Positions 1 through 8,285 of a stretch of 35,518 nt of DNA are shown in pieces. The first letter of the stretch is position 1, and each line of letters begins with the position of its first letter. The position numbers and the translations under genes were made by a program. The notes beneath the pieces are model-generated. The model was not told the origin of the DNA. It saw only the letters and a list, made by a program, of their open reading frames with translations, and did no database searches. Origin of the DNA: Granulicella sp. GTDB taxonomy: Bacteria > Acidobacteriota > Terriglobia > Terriglobales > Acidobacteriaceae. The DNA lies in NCBI GenBank assembly GCA_027335345.1, contig DAHWOF010000054.1:1-35518 (forward strand). Direction: 5' to 3'.

Positions 1-1580
1 GACGTGGTCTCGCCGGAAGAGGCTGGATGTGGCGAAGGGGAGGGTGTGCGTAGCGCCGGCGCGGCAAAGTACTCACGATAGACCTTCGTCAGAACTTCAG
101 CAGACTTTGGGCCAAACTCTTCGCTGGCCCATTTGCGGTAATAGGCAGCGTCCGCATCTCCGGGAAAGCCGTCCGTGGTTGCTGGCACACCTCCCCAGGC
201 CATCTCCATCACTGCGCGGGCCGTCATCACCACCGGGCGGATGTCGCTGGTGTTGACCAGAAAGTAGGATGTCGCCCCGGCCTGGATGTAGCGCCCGATT
301 ACGGACTGGATCACCTTGACCGAAACCATCTCCGAGAGTTGATTGGCATGGCCGTTCATCATGGCTACATGAAAGTACATGCCCTGACCGCGGGCGACTT
401 TGCCGCCATCCTGCATGTCTCCGTAGCCAGTGTCAGGCCAAACCAGCATGACTTCCGGAGGAATCTTCATATACCCCTCCTGCATGAGCCGGGCGCCCTC
501 CTGCCAAAGGTCGGTCACAAACTGGGCATGGGGATAGCGGGAGCGGACGATTCGAATCTGATCGGCAATGGCGTCGCTGATCCTCTTGCCGAGCAGCGGA
601 TCGTTGTTGCGCACGCTGGGGTCGCAGGTGCTGTAACTTGCGTCGGACAAGCCGCGCAGGCCCACACTCCACAGAATCTCCTCGCCCGGTTTGTACTCAT
701 TCACCGCGTTGGCCCAGGCGCGGCGCAGGATCTCAGGATGCGTGGAGTAGTTGTAAGGCACATCTTTCGGCCAGCGCGCCACATTCACGCCCAGCGGAAT
801 CGCGTGATGCTGATTTACGATCAGTCCTCGCCGGGCGGCCGCGAGCACCTGCGCATCGTCGGGGAAGATCCACGTTCCCGGAACCACCATGTTCCCCTTT
901 AGTCGCAGGATGGTCTCGAAGACCATGTCCCATGAGGAGAGCGCAATTCCAGTCTGCTCCCCTTTCTTTGGCGGCATCCATCCGGTGAGAAGGTCTTCGT
1001 CGTTGATGAAAAATCCGCGGTACCGGAAGATGGGGCTGGGATAGACGTGCGCAAAGCCGGCAGAGAGTGCGATCGACGTGCGTTTGGCCGGCTGTTTGTC
1101 GGTCCAAAGGTACATTGGATCCACGCCCAGCACCCTCTGAGAAAATTCGTAGATTGCGTAGATCGTTCCACGCATGTCCGTACCCGTTAGGCAAACAACC
1201 TGGCGACGCCTGGGTCCTGCGCCGGCATCTGCCAAGGAAAACGCAAATGCTTCAGGGCCCGTGGCCTGCCTGCATGCCACGCCTGCAGGCAGGTGGTCGT
1301 TTTCGGCGATGAGAATCTCCACCGGATCTGTGCCCTGAAAGTGGTTCCCGACGGCTGGCATCTGCCCGAACACCTTCTCGATGTCACTGGCGAGGTCCTG
1401 GGCGGCGCGGAGCACGGGAAAAGGTTCCTGTGGGGCGACGACAACCCGGGTGGTAGAGGCGCGGAGAACCACACGCTGGGCCGCAGAGGGTGCACCACTC
1501 TCCGCCATGGTCAGGCCGCCCAAAGAGGCAAGGAGTGGCAAGCAGGCAAGCAATGTAGCGCGATAGGGAATGGCGAGCAT
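1..1580 (-). CDS. GH115 family alpha-glucuronidase, secreted; C-terminus beyond the left edge
   Basis: The frame is open from the ATG at 1580 to the window edge (about 526 codons), so the gene is partial at its 3' end. The first 25 or so residues form a Sec signal peptide (MLAIPYRATLLACLPLLASL), which predicts export to the periplasm or beyond. The body looks like glycoside hydrolase family 115: an N-terminal alpha/beta domain, then the family hallmark YRGFFINDEDLL near residue 187, followed by TIM-barrel segments such as FVTDLWQEGARL and VMLVWPDTGYGD. GH115 enzymes remove (4-O-methyl)glucuronic acid from internal xylose units of glucuronoxylan. The start is supported by an AGGA box 8 nt upstream. 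It follows the GH154 gene on the same strand with a 246-nt gap that holds its own promoter and operator. Full-length family members are commonly 800-1000 residues, so roughly 40% is missing from view. The family call is secure; the substrate is inferred. Confidence 0.85.
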   Translation of the reverse strand, partial: MLAIPYRATLLACLPLLASLGGLTMAESGAPSAAQRVVLRASTTRVVVAPQEPFPVLRAAQDLASDIEKVFGQMPAVGNHFQGTDPVEILIAENDHLPAGVACRQATGPEAFAFSLADAGAGPRRRQVVCLTGTDMRGTIYAIYEFSQRVLGVDPMYLWTDKQPAKRTSIALSAGFAHVYPSPIFRYRGFFINDEDLLTGWMPPKKGEQTGIALSSWDMVFETILRLKGNMVVPGTWIFPDDAQVLAAARRGLIVNQHHAIPLGVNVARWPKDVPYNYSTHPEILRRAWANAVNEYKPGEEILWSVGLRGLSDASYSTCDPSVRNNDPLLGKRISDAIADQIRIVRSRYPHAQFVTDLWQEGARLMQEGYMKIPPEVMLVWPDTGYGDMQDGGKVARGQGMYFHVAMMNGHANQLSEMVSVKVIQSVIGRYIQAGATSYFLVNTSDIRPVVMTARAVMEMAWGGVPATTDGFPGDADAAYYRKWASEEFGPKSAEVLTKVYREYFAAPALRTPSPSPHPASSGETT

Positions 1581-1608
1581 GGCAAAGGTCCTGATGGAGG
1601 GTGGACGA

Positions 1609-1639
1609 TAAACCGATTTAATGATCGGCGAGAATTATA
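1609..1639 (-). promoter_or_regulatory. Candidate promoter -10 and LacI-type operator for the GH115 gene
   Basis: On the minus strand a perfect TATAAT lies at 1639-1634, 54 nt before the GH115 ATG. Just downstream at 1620-1609 is TAAATCGGTTTA, a 12-bp near-palindrome that fits the AANCGNTT core of LacI/GalR-family operators. No good -35 is visible. A repressor bound here would sit over the start of transcription. The cognate regulator is not identified in the window. Confidence 0.45.
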
Positions 1640-1826
1640 TGCCTCCAATTTGCGCCATGGCCAGAATCGGCGCCTCCGGCTACCGGAAAACCCAGGCATA
1701 CACTCCATGAGTGGGCGCTTTCCCGATGAGCCGGATTCCAGGCGCAACCGGGCCCTCCGCAGCTTGCCGGGCGGAGTGATCGCGCCAGGAAGCACCTGGA
1801 GTTGGATCAATTCCGGGTTGGATGCC

Positions 1827-3917
1827 TTAACAGGTCCTGAGACCGTCGATATCCTTGAAATCGACGGTGTGGCGCTCGCCATCGGCGAGCACGATCTCAG
1901 CCCCGAGCACCGACAGGGAAGGCATCACCTCAAAGATCCGGAAGCTCCGGATGGGATTGAGTTCCTCCGGCGTCCACTCGGTATCGTCCGTTTTGTGGAG
2001 CATGGCTGAAATCATGAGTTCCATCGCGGGGTTTTTCGTCAGGCGTCGGCGGTAGTTGTAGAGCACCGTGCTTTCGTCCGCCTCAGCGTTGAAGCCGCGA
2101 TGCACCTTGCTTTTGACCGCATCCCAGCCGGCATAGGCGATCAACGCCACCTGGCGTCCAGGGATCGAAGCCAGAATGCCATGCCCGGCGGTGTTCTGGA
2201 AGGAGCGTGTGACGGCCTGTTGGCCACGCATGTGCGGCAGGCCGAAGTGACCCAGAGTGAGCTCATGCTCAAAGGCGAGACGGCAGCGATCGACGCGCAA
2301 GACGCCACCCGGAATCGTGATCTCGGCAAGATCGATAATATAGCCCACACCGTTGTTCGGCGGTCTGCGCAGGATCAGTTGCCGATAGAGGACACCGTCA
2401 CGTTCACCGTTGAAGAGAGTGCTCTGCGCTCCGGTAAAACCGGCGTCCTTCGCAGCTTGGTTTTCTACGGCGAGGCCGGTGAGGTAGAAGTTGATGTCTG
2501 CGCCGCCAAGGTCGCGCGGATCGAGGGAGTGGAAACCGTACTCCTGCGCTGTGCCTCCCTCGGGATCGCGATCCTCCCAGGGAAAGTGCGTGTTGAAGAC
2601 CAGTTTGGCGTAATTGGGATCATCGTCATAGATCTTGCCGGAGACAATCTCCGAGCAGCCGCTGGAGCCATGATTGACCAGCGCGAGGCCAGGTTTTACC
2701 AGCAGCGTCCGCTTGGATTGCCGGCCCAGCTCCTTCCACATGCCGTCGTTCTCCTGGGCAGTCCAGAAGGGAGAATCTTCTGGCAGCGCCAGCGCGATGA
2801 AGGGCAGAAACATGATGAACGGGCTGGCGGGGCAACTGTAGCTCTGGATCGCGAACTCGCGGTGGGGATAAAAGCCCAGGCTGGGAATGTCGTTCTCGTA
2901 GAAGTCTTCACGCGCGGTGAATTGAAGGATGGAGCCGGAGCAGAGACGCCGCGCCCAGCCCGGATCAAGAGGGGACTCGGAGGAGAGCAGGAATGAAGCC
3001 GGGAAACCGCCCGCGATCCACAGCCGGTAGCAGATGCTGCGCGCCCACATGTTGATAAATCCGTTGCGGCCGAAGAAGTTGGCGTAGGTCTGGAACAGCT
3101 CCAGAAAGCTGCGTTCCAGCGCGGCGGTGATCTCCGGATAGTGCTCACGGCCAAAGGCCCGGCTCCATATGGTTCCGTAGACGACAAAGAGGCTGATGGT
3201 GTAGTAGTTGTAGCTCTGTTCGAGGTACCAGCCATTGCCCGCGTGATAGGAAGCGATCCACTCCAGGTGGCTCTTCAGCAGGCTGTCATCGATCGCGTAA
3301 CCGTTCATCTTGAGGAACGAGAGCGCGCAGATGTTGAAGACTCGCCAGTTGTTCTGCGTGGTGCGGTGATGTGCCCATTTGGAGATGGTGATTGCCATCT
3401 CATCGCGCTGCGGTTGGGTGAAGCAGGGCCAGAGAACATCGGGCATCAGCAGCAACGTCTTGGCCAGGCCGCCGAACTCGCAGGTGAACTGGTAGGTTGC
3501 GTCTGGAAGCTCTTCAGGCATGGGCAGGCTATTGGCATGGCCAGGCGTGAAGGCGTTGTAAAAATGATGACAATAATAATCGCGCAGCTTGATGCCGTTG
3601 ATGGCAGCCTGGGGATCGACGTGAATCAGTGGCGCAGCGAGATTGTAGGTGCGCTCCAGAGCCTCAAACTCGTGCGAGCGATGGCGCCATCCGGGGGCGT
3701 TCGGTTGAGGATAGGATTTGCCCGGAACCAACGGAAAGACGATCGGCTGGTCAAAAGACTGGACGTGCCGGAAGGCGCGCCCGAGGACGTATTTCGCACA
3801 GTCGATGTAGTGCTGACGGGTCATGCCCGTCATCGGGCTCAGCTCAAAGTCGGGATTCTGGACAACGAAGGCGCCATGGGAGGGCGCCGCAGTAGCGTGA
3901 GAAGACTCCAGATCCAT
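1827..3917 (-). CDS. DUF2264 / GH154-type glycosidase (probable exo-beta-glucuronidase)
   Basis: The protein has about 696 residues and no signal peptide, so it is probably cytoplasmic. The N-terminal 400 residues match the DUF2264 (alpha/alpha)6-type domain: an opening helix (RQHYIDCAKYVLGRAF), the turn WRHRSHEFEALERTYNLAAPL, and the aromatic segment NGWYLEQSYNYYTISLFVVYG. The remainder is a beta-rich C-terminal domain. DUF2264 proteins include CAZy family GH154, whose characterised members are exo-acting beta-glucuronidases active on arabinogalactan side chains. A longer reading frame begins at 3932, but the ATG at 3917 is preceded by AAGGTGG with 5-nt spacing while the upstream ATG has no ribosome binding site. 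It precedes the GH115 gene on the same strand, which suggests joint processing of glucuronic-acid-containing plant polysaccharide. Family confidence is good; exact substrate is inference. Confidence 0.75.
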   Translation of the reverse strand: MDLESSHATAAPSHGAFVVQNPDFELSPMTGMTRQHYIDCAKYVLGRAFRHVQSFDQPIVFPLVPGKSYPQPNAPGWRHRSHEFEALERTYNLAAPLIHVDPQAAINGIKLRDYYCHHFYNAFTPGHANSLPMPEELPDATYQFTCEFGGLAKTLLLMPDVLWPCFTQPQRDEMAITISKWAHHRTTQNNWRVFNICALSFLKMNGYAIDDSLLKSHLEWIASYHAGNGWYLEQSYNYYTISLFVVYGTIWSRAFGREHYPEITAALERSFLELFQTYANFFGRNGFINMWARSICYRLWIAGGFPASFLLSSESPLDPGWARRLCSGSILQFTAREDFYENDIPSLGFYPHREFAIQSYSCPASPFIMFLPFIALALPEDSPFWTAQENDGMWKELGRQSKRTLLVKPGLALVNHGSSGCSEIVSGKIYDDDPNYAKLVFNTHFPWEDRDPEGGTAQEYGFHSLDPRDLGGADINFYLTGLAVENQAAKDAGFTGAQSTLFNGERDGVLYRQLILRRPPNNGVGYIIDLAEITIPGGVLRVDRCRLAFEHELTLGHFGLPHMRGQQAVTRSFQNTAGHGILASIPGRQVALIAYAGWDAVKSKVHRGFNAEADESTVLYNYRRRLTKNPAMELMISAMLHKTDDTEWTPEELNPIRSFRIFEVMPSLSVLGAEIVLADGERHTVDFKDIDGLRTC

Positions 3918-3990
3918 TGTTTCCACCTTCATGAGCTACAGAGATCCGCTTCACCGGATTTAACCGTCGAAGACTATCGAGCAGACCAAT

Positions 3991-4028
3991 CCTATAGCAG
4001 TTTTAGCGCAAGCGCAGGACAAAACTGC
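3991..4028 (-). promoter_or_regulatory. Extended -10 and overlapping inverted repeat upstream of the GH154 gene
   Basis: The minus strand carries TGCTATAGG at 3999-3991, an extended -10 (TGnTATAnn) about 75 nt before the GH154 start. Next to it, GCAGTTTT (3997-4004) and AAAACTGC (4021-4028) form a perfect 8-bp inverted repeat separated by 16 nt, covering the spacer and -35 region. This placement fits a repressor operator. The region 3918-4214 between the divergent GH154 and lyase genes otherwise shows no gene. Confidence 0.35.
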
Positions 4029-4214
4029 CAGCGATGCAGAGGCTGCCGGCAAAAAGAGGAAGCGGCCCGGGTTGTTCGTTGAGCCTTCGCTCACGAGATG
4101 CGGCTCGATAGCGCCGATCCCATGAACAATTTGTCATCGACCTTGGGGCTCGCTCTTGTTGCAGTGAAGCGTCGAAACATTTGAACGCGACTCCCCCTCC
4201 ATGAGAGGCGACTT

Positions 4215-5075
4215 ATGCATGCAGCAGCGAAACTTCGGCAAGCGCTCAAGAGCAATCAACTCGTCATCGCTCCAGGCGCCATGGATTGCATCTCAGCGGC
4301 AGTAGTAGAACAGAATGGATTTTCCGCCATTTACATGACGGGCATGGGCACGGCAGCTTGCCGGCTCGGTCTGCCCGATTATGGCCTCGCCACCATGACC
4401 GAGATGGTCGCCAACGCTTCGGCAATGAGCAAGGCGGTGCGCATCCCCATCATTGCGGATGCCGACACGGGATACGGCAACGAGCTTAACATGACGCGAA
4501 CGGTGATGGAGTATGAGCACGTTGGTGTAGCCGGAATTCACGTGGAGGATCAGGTATCACCAAAAAAATGCGGACACCTTGACCGGAAGATGGTGATTCC
4601 GCGCAACGAGTTTGTCAGCAAGATTGCCGCCGCGGTTGCCGCGCGCTGTAACCCCGACTTCCTGATCATTGCGCGCACGGATTCCAATGCCGTTCTCGGA
4701 TTTGACGAGGCGGTGGATCGTGCGAATGCAGCATTGGATGTCGGCGCCGACATGGCGCTCGTCGAAGCTCCCGAATCCGCCGATCAGCTTCTTAAAGTTC
4801 CGCAACTGGTTCACGGGCCATGCGTGTTGAATATTCTGCTGGGGGGCAAGAGCCCACTGCTTTCTTTCGCGGAAATTGAACAGGCCGGGTACCGTCTGGC
4901 ATTCCTCTCCGACGCGCTGCTTGGTTCTGCCTTTGCTGCCTACGATCATGCGCTGCGAGGAGTTCGGGAGGCCGCCGGCAGCGGAGGCGCTTTGCACTTG
5001 CCGCAGATTGCGCCGGCGCGGGAGATCTTCCGTCGTCTTGGAGCCGAACGCTGGGATGCACTGCGGGCAAGCTGA
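4215..5075 (+). CDS. Isocitrate lyase / PEP mutase superfamily C-C lyase (2-methylisocitrate lyase-like)
   Basis: This 286-residue cytoplasmic TIM-barrel protein carries the superfamily's metal motif DADTGYGN (residues 82-89), the ED pair at 111-112, and the flexible catalytic loop KKCGH (117-121). The Cys in KxCGH separates true lyases (isocitrate, 2-methylisocitrate and dimethylmalate lyases) from phosphonopyruvate mutases and hydrolases. Members cleave or form C-C bonds next to a carboxylate, using Mg2+. Length fits PrpB (about 290). No prpC or prpD neighbours are present, so a methylcitrate-cycle role is not supported by context, and 2,3-dimethylmalate lyase or a related lyase is equally possible. 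GAGAGG at 4203-4208 with 6-nt spacing supports the ATG at 4215; an ATG at 4201 is out of frame. The gene is divergent from GH154. Confidence 0.8.
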   Translation: MHAAAKLRQALKSNQLVIAPGAMDCISAAVVEQNGFSAIYMTGMGTAACRLGLPDYGLATMTEMVANASAMSKAVRIPIIADADTGYGNELNMTRTVMEYEHVGVAGIHVEDQVSPKKCGHLDRKMVIPRNEFVSKIAAAVAARCNPDFLIIARTDSNAVLGFDEAVDRANAALDVGADMALVEAPESADQLLKVPQLVHGPCVLNILLGGKSPLLSFAEIEQAGYRLAFLSDALLGSAFAAYDHALRGVREAAGSGGALHLPQIAPAREIFRRLGAERWDALRAS

Positions 5076-5411
5076 TCACCCGCGGGTGCTCGCGTGAGAG
5101 GCATTGGGGAATCGCGCTGTCCTCAGAGTCTGGGACTCGTTCTGGATTGAGCCTGGACCCTGCCAGACAGGCAGAACCTTTCCGAACCCACGCACTTCTC
5201 TTTTTTTTCTCTCTTCAAACTTAAACGTCTTGCATGGTTCAGCCTTGCGACGATCGTTGAGCTGCGTGGTCGCGGTGACGCGGCGCTTACCGTCACGCCC
5301 TGGCCGGCATGTCAGCGTAAACTGAAGATGCTGTACGCCAGAGGCTCAGTCCGCGAAGCGTGAAAGTCGTTTCGGATCTGCCGCAGAAGAGGGGTAAAAG
5401 GAGAGGGATCA
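5076..5411. other. Intergenic stretch without a convincing gene
   Basis: Just after the lyase stop codon lies a perfect palindrome CACCCGCGGGTG at 5078-5089. A run of eight T residues near 5204-5211 is not directly preceded by a strong stem, so I do not call a terminator. A 73-codon plus-strand frame (5104-5325) has no ribosome binding site and no recognisable composition. The AAGGAG of the downstream barrel gene lies at the 3' end. Confidence 0.5.
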
Positions 5412-6120
5412 ATGCGCAGGAGCGGATGCAATACGGCTCTGTTGCTGGCAGGACTGCTGGCGCTGAGCTGCACAGCGCGAGCCCAGACGACCGTCTCAGC
5501 CAGCGTCCTGGGAGCGTTCAGCCAAAGCACAGGGCCGGGTACATCTGGAGTAACGCAGACTCCAGCGGATGCCGCAGGAGCCATGTTCGAGTTTCGTAAT
5601 ATTTTCAATCCTCTCATGGGCATTGATGCGGCATACTCCTGGAATCGCGCCAACCAGACATTTACGCAGATTTCGCCGAAAGTATGTGGCTTGGAGTGTT
5701 CTGGGCCCTCAACTTATACCGAGTCGGTCTCTGCCGATGCGAACGAGATCTCCATTGTCTGGGTTGGCTCGTTTCGGCTGGGCGGATTTACTCCATTTGC
5801 GTTGGCTGGCGGCGGAATCCTATTTGACACGCCAACCGGGACATCTGTCGTTACGGATACGGTCTGCGCAGTTTCAGCCCCGCTGTGTCCCGCCGGCAGC
5901 CTGCCGACCAGCCTGCAGATCAGCCTGCCGACCAGCAACTCGACGACGGGAGTCTTTGTTTAAGGGGCCGGTGTGGATTGGGAACTGCCGCCGCACCTGG
6001 GGCTGCGTGTGCAGTATCGGGGAAACGTGAACCGAGCCCCCGAAGTGGTGCAGTTCTTCACAACGACCCATACTTTTCTGCAGTCGGCGAAGCCGATGGT
6101 GGGGCTTTTTTCGCTTTTGA
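5412..6120 (+). pseudogene. Outer-membrane beta-barrel protein, broken by a nonsense codon and a poly-T frameshift
   Basis: Translation begins at 5412 after AAGGAGAGGGATCA with a Sec signal peptide ending in SCTARAQ, then alternating amphipathic strands typical of small 8-stranded OmpA/OmpW-like barrels. The frame hits TAA at 5961-5963 after VFV, yet the same frame continues with GAGVDWELPPHLGLRVQYRG, the conserved penultimate strands of this family. A Tyr codon (TAT or TAC) is expected at the stop, so one substitution explains it. Further on, six T residues at 6106-6111 throw the frame out: removing one T gives VGLFRF followed by TGA at 6118-6120, ending in the aromatic C-terminal residue that barrel proteins need for BAM recognition. 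Two independent lesions argue for a decaying gene, about 235 codons when intact. Sequencing error remains possible. Confidence 0.75.
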
Positions 6121-6281
6121 AGACGACGCGCCGGCGTGGACTTTCCCTGCGCGGCTGATCCCAAAGCCCGGTTGCGTTGAGTAGCCGTAAGAAGGGTTCC
6201 GAAGACGTAGCGGCGGAGCAACGGAGAGCCGGAAGCTTTGGAGGGAGCCAGGCGTCAGTGGTGCGTGATACCCTGCCAGAC

Positions 6282-8033
6282 ATGTCGCAACATAACCACC
6301 GCCACAACGGCGGCTTTCACGGCGAAGGACACATGCCGAGATTTTCTTCTCGGATCGAGGAGTCTCCAGAGGGAAACTGGCAACAAGAACCGGGTGGGGA
6401 ACCGAGCCATCTGAATCATCATCCCGAACATGGATCTGGAGGGTTCGACCTGGCGCGGGCGGCGCTCGAGGATATGCACGCCGCAGGCTTTCGGCCGGAG
6501 TTCGGGGATGGAGTGGATGCGCAGATGGCCGAGTTGGAGAGGCTTGCAGCGCAGGCGGCGGTGGCCGAGGGCGAATCAGCGAGCAGGGACGCGGTTCAGG
6601 ATCTGAGGGGGTTGGGGTGGTCTTCCATCGATAACGATCTCTCCATGGACCTGGATCAGATTGAGGTTGCCGAGCGCGTAGAGGGTGGAATCCGGCTGCG
6701 GGTGGCTATTGGGGATGTCGCCTCCATGGTGGAGCTGGACTCCCCGATCGATCAGCACGCTCGCGCACAGACGCAGACGATTTATACGGCGGTGAAGAAC
6801 TTTCCCATGTTGCCGCTGGAGCTTTCGACGGGCTTAACCAGCTTGAACGAAGCCAGCGACCGGCAGGCTGTGGTGATGACGTTTACGGTAAGGCCGGATG
6901 GAGAGATGAGGGATGAGAGCGTGTCGGTGGCGCTGGTGAGAAACCGGGCGCAACTGGCGTACTCCCGAGTAGGGCCGTGGCTGGATAGAATTGCCGCAGG
7001 GGTGGAGGATCACGACGTGATGAGCCTCCGGTCAGATAGCGCGCGGAAGCACCCGGCGGATGCAAGCCTTGGTGACCCCTCCAGCGCTTTGCCGCAGGCC
7101 GGGTTGGGCCCAAACTGGCTGGTCGAGCAGTTGAAGTTGCAGGATGAGGCGGCGCAGGCCCTGCACGCCGCGCGGGTGAAGCGTGGAGCCCTGGAGTTCC
7201 ATCGCGCCGAGGCCGATCCAGTGGTGATGGACGGTCGGGTGATCGCTGTTCATGAGGTGATTCAGAATCGCGCCATGAATCTGATTGAAGACCTGATGGT
7301 AGCGGCCAATGGGGTAATGGCCAGAGCCCTGCGCAGGGGCGGCCGGAGCGGCCTGCAGCGCGTGGTGAAGGTCCCGGAGCGGTGGGACCGGATTGTAGCG
7401 CTGGCGGCGGAGCATGGAACACGCCTGCCGGCGGCGCCGGATTCAGCCGCGCTCAACAGTTTCCTGCAGGAGCAGCGCGAGACCGACTCCATTCACTATC
7501 CGGATCTGGCGGTGGCCGTGATCAAACTGATGGGGCCCGGAGAGTACATGCTGATGCGGCCGGATGATGACCCGACGGGACACTTCGGGCTGGCGGCGCG
7601 CGACTACACTCACTCGACAGCGCCTAACCGCAGGTTTCCGGATCTGGTGACGCAGCGGATTCTGCACGCGATGATGCGCTCCGAGTCCGCGCCCTACCGC
7701 GATGCCGACCTGGCCGCGATTGCCGCGCACTGCAATGTGGCCGACAGCACGCTGCGCAAGATTCAGCGAAGAATGCAGAAGCGCGTAGCTGCCGTAGCCA
7801 TGGCCGGCCGGATTGGCGAGGTCTTTAATGGCGTGGTTACCGGCAAGAGCGATAAGGGTGTGTTTGTGCGAGTGATCCACCCTCCGTTCGAGGGCCGGGT
7901 GATTCAGGGAGAAGATGGGCTGGACGTGGGGGACAAGGTGACGGTGAAGTTGCTGCACACCGACCCGGTGCGGGCCTTTATCGACTTTGCCAAGGTGGGT
8001 ATGCGAAGCGGGAAGAGGAGTCCGAAAGGCTGA
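6282..8033 (+). CDS. RNB-domain (RNase II/R family) exoribonuclease with C-terminal S1 domain
   Basis: The RNB catalytic domain starts near residue 115 with SSIDNDLSMDLDQIE, equivalent to the TIDxxxARDxDDA motif of RNase R. Three of the four metal-binding aspartates are kept; the fourth is Gln. The later signature YTHSTAPNRRFPDLVTQR matches YTHxTSPIRRYxDL, which binds the RNA 3' end. An S1 RNA-binding domain (about GEVFNGVVTGKSDKGVFVRV) closes the protein. The N-terminal cold-shock domains of classical RNase R are absent, replaced by a His-, Gly-rich low-complexity leader. Start choice is uncertain: the frame is open from a TTG at 6177, with ATG codons at 6282 and 6333; 6282 is taken because the upstream stretch does not look coding, although no strong ribosome binding site precedes it. 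Expected role: 3'-to-5' RNA turnover in the cytoplasm. Confidence 0.8.
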   Translation: MSQHNHRHNGGFHGEGHMPRFSSRIEESPEGNWQQEPGGEPSHLNHHPEHGSGGFDLARAALEDMHAAGFRPEFGDGVDAQMAELERLAAQAAVAEGESASRDAVQDLRGLGWSSIDNDLSMDLDQIEVAERVEGGIRLRVAIGDVASMVELDSPIDQHARAQTQTIYTAVKNFPMLPLELSTGLTSLNEASDRQAVVMTFTVRPDGEMRDESVSVALVRNRAQLAYSRVGPWLDRIAAGVEDHDVMSLRSDSARKHPADASLGDPSSALPQAGLGPNWLVEQLKLQDEAAQALHAARVKRGALEFHRAEADPVVMDGRVIAVHEVIQNRAMNLIEDLMVAANGVMARALRRGGRSGLQRVVKVPERWDRIVALAAEHGTRLPAAPDSAALNSFLQEQRETDSIHYPDLAVAVIKLMGPGEYMLMRPDDDPTGHFGLAARDYTHSTAPNRRFPDLVTQRILHAMMRSESAPYRDADLAAIAAHCNVADSTLRKIQRRMQKRVAAVAMAGRIGEVFNGVVTGKSDKGVFVRVIHPPFEGRVIQGEDGLDVGDKVTVKLLHTDPVRAFIDFAKVGMRSGKRSPKG

Positions 8034-8271
8034 GGACAGGAGGAACGAGCGCTGAGCGAGCGATGCTGGGGGTAGATCGCTGGGAGCTGGGTTTGCGGCG
8101 TTTGCCGCGAGATTTGGTTTCGGAGGCGCCATTCGGCCCAGCCTGCCTGGCCTGGCGGCGGACCCAGAGGATCCTCGGCGCATAACCCTCGGCTCGGCTT
8201 GGCGTGGCGGCCTCCGGGCAGAAGGGCTGCTGCGTGCGCTCTGCGGGGATACCCGGCAAGATGGAAGATGC

Positions 8272-8277
8272 TATAAC
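8272..8277 (+). promoter_or_regulatory. Candidate -10 box for leaderless M29 aminopeptidase mRNA
   Basis: TATAAC ends 8 nt before the ATG at 8286, and no purine-rich ribosome binding site lies between. Transcription starting 7-9 nt after this box would begin at the start codon. Confidence 0.4.
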
Positions 8278-8285
8278 CTTTCCCT

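Noticed and set aside
3141-4082. 313-codon plus-strand frame opposite GH154
   Set aside because: Antisense shadow of the GH154 gene; no domain or ribosome binding site.
5104-5325. 73-codon plus-strand frame after the PrpB-like gene
   Set aside because: No ribosome binding site, no motif and noncoding-like composition.
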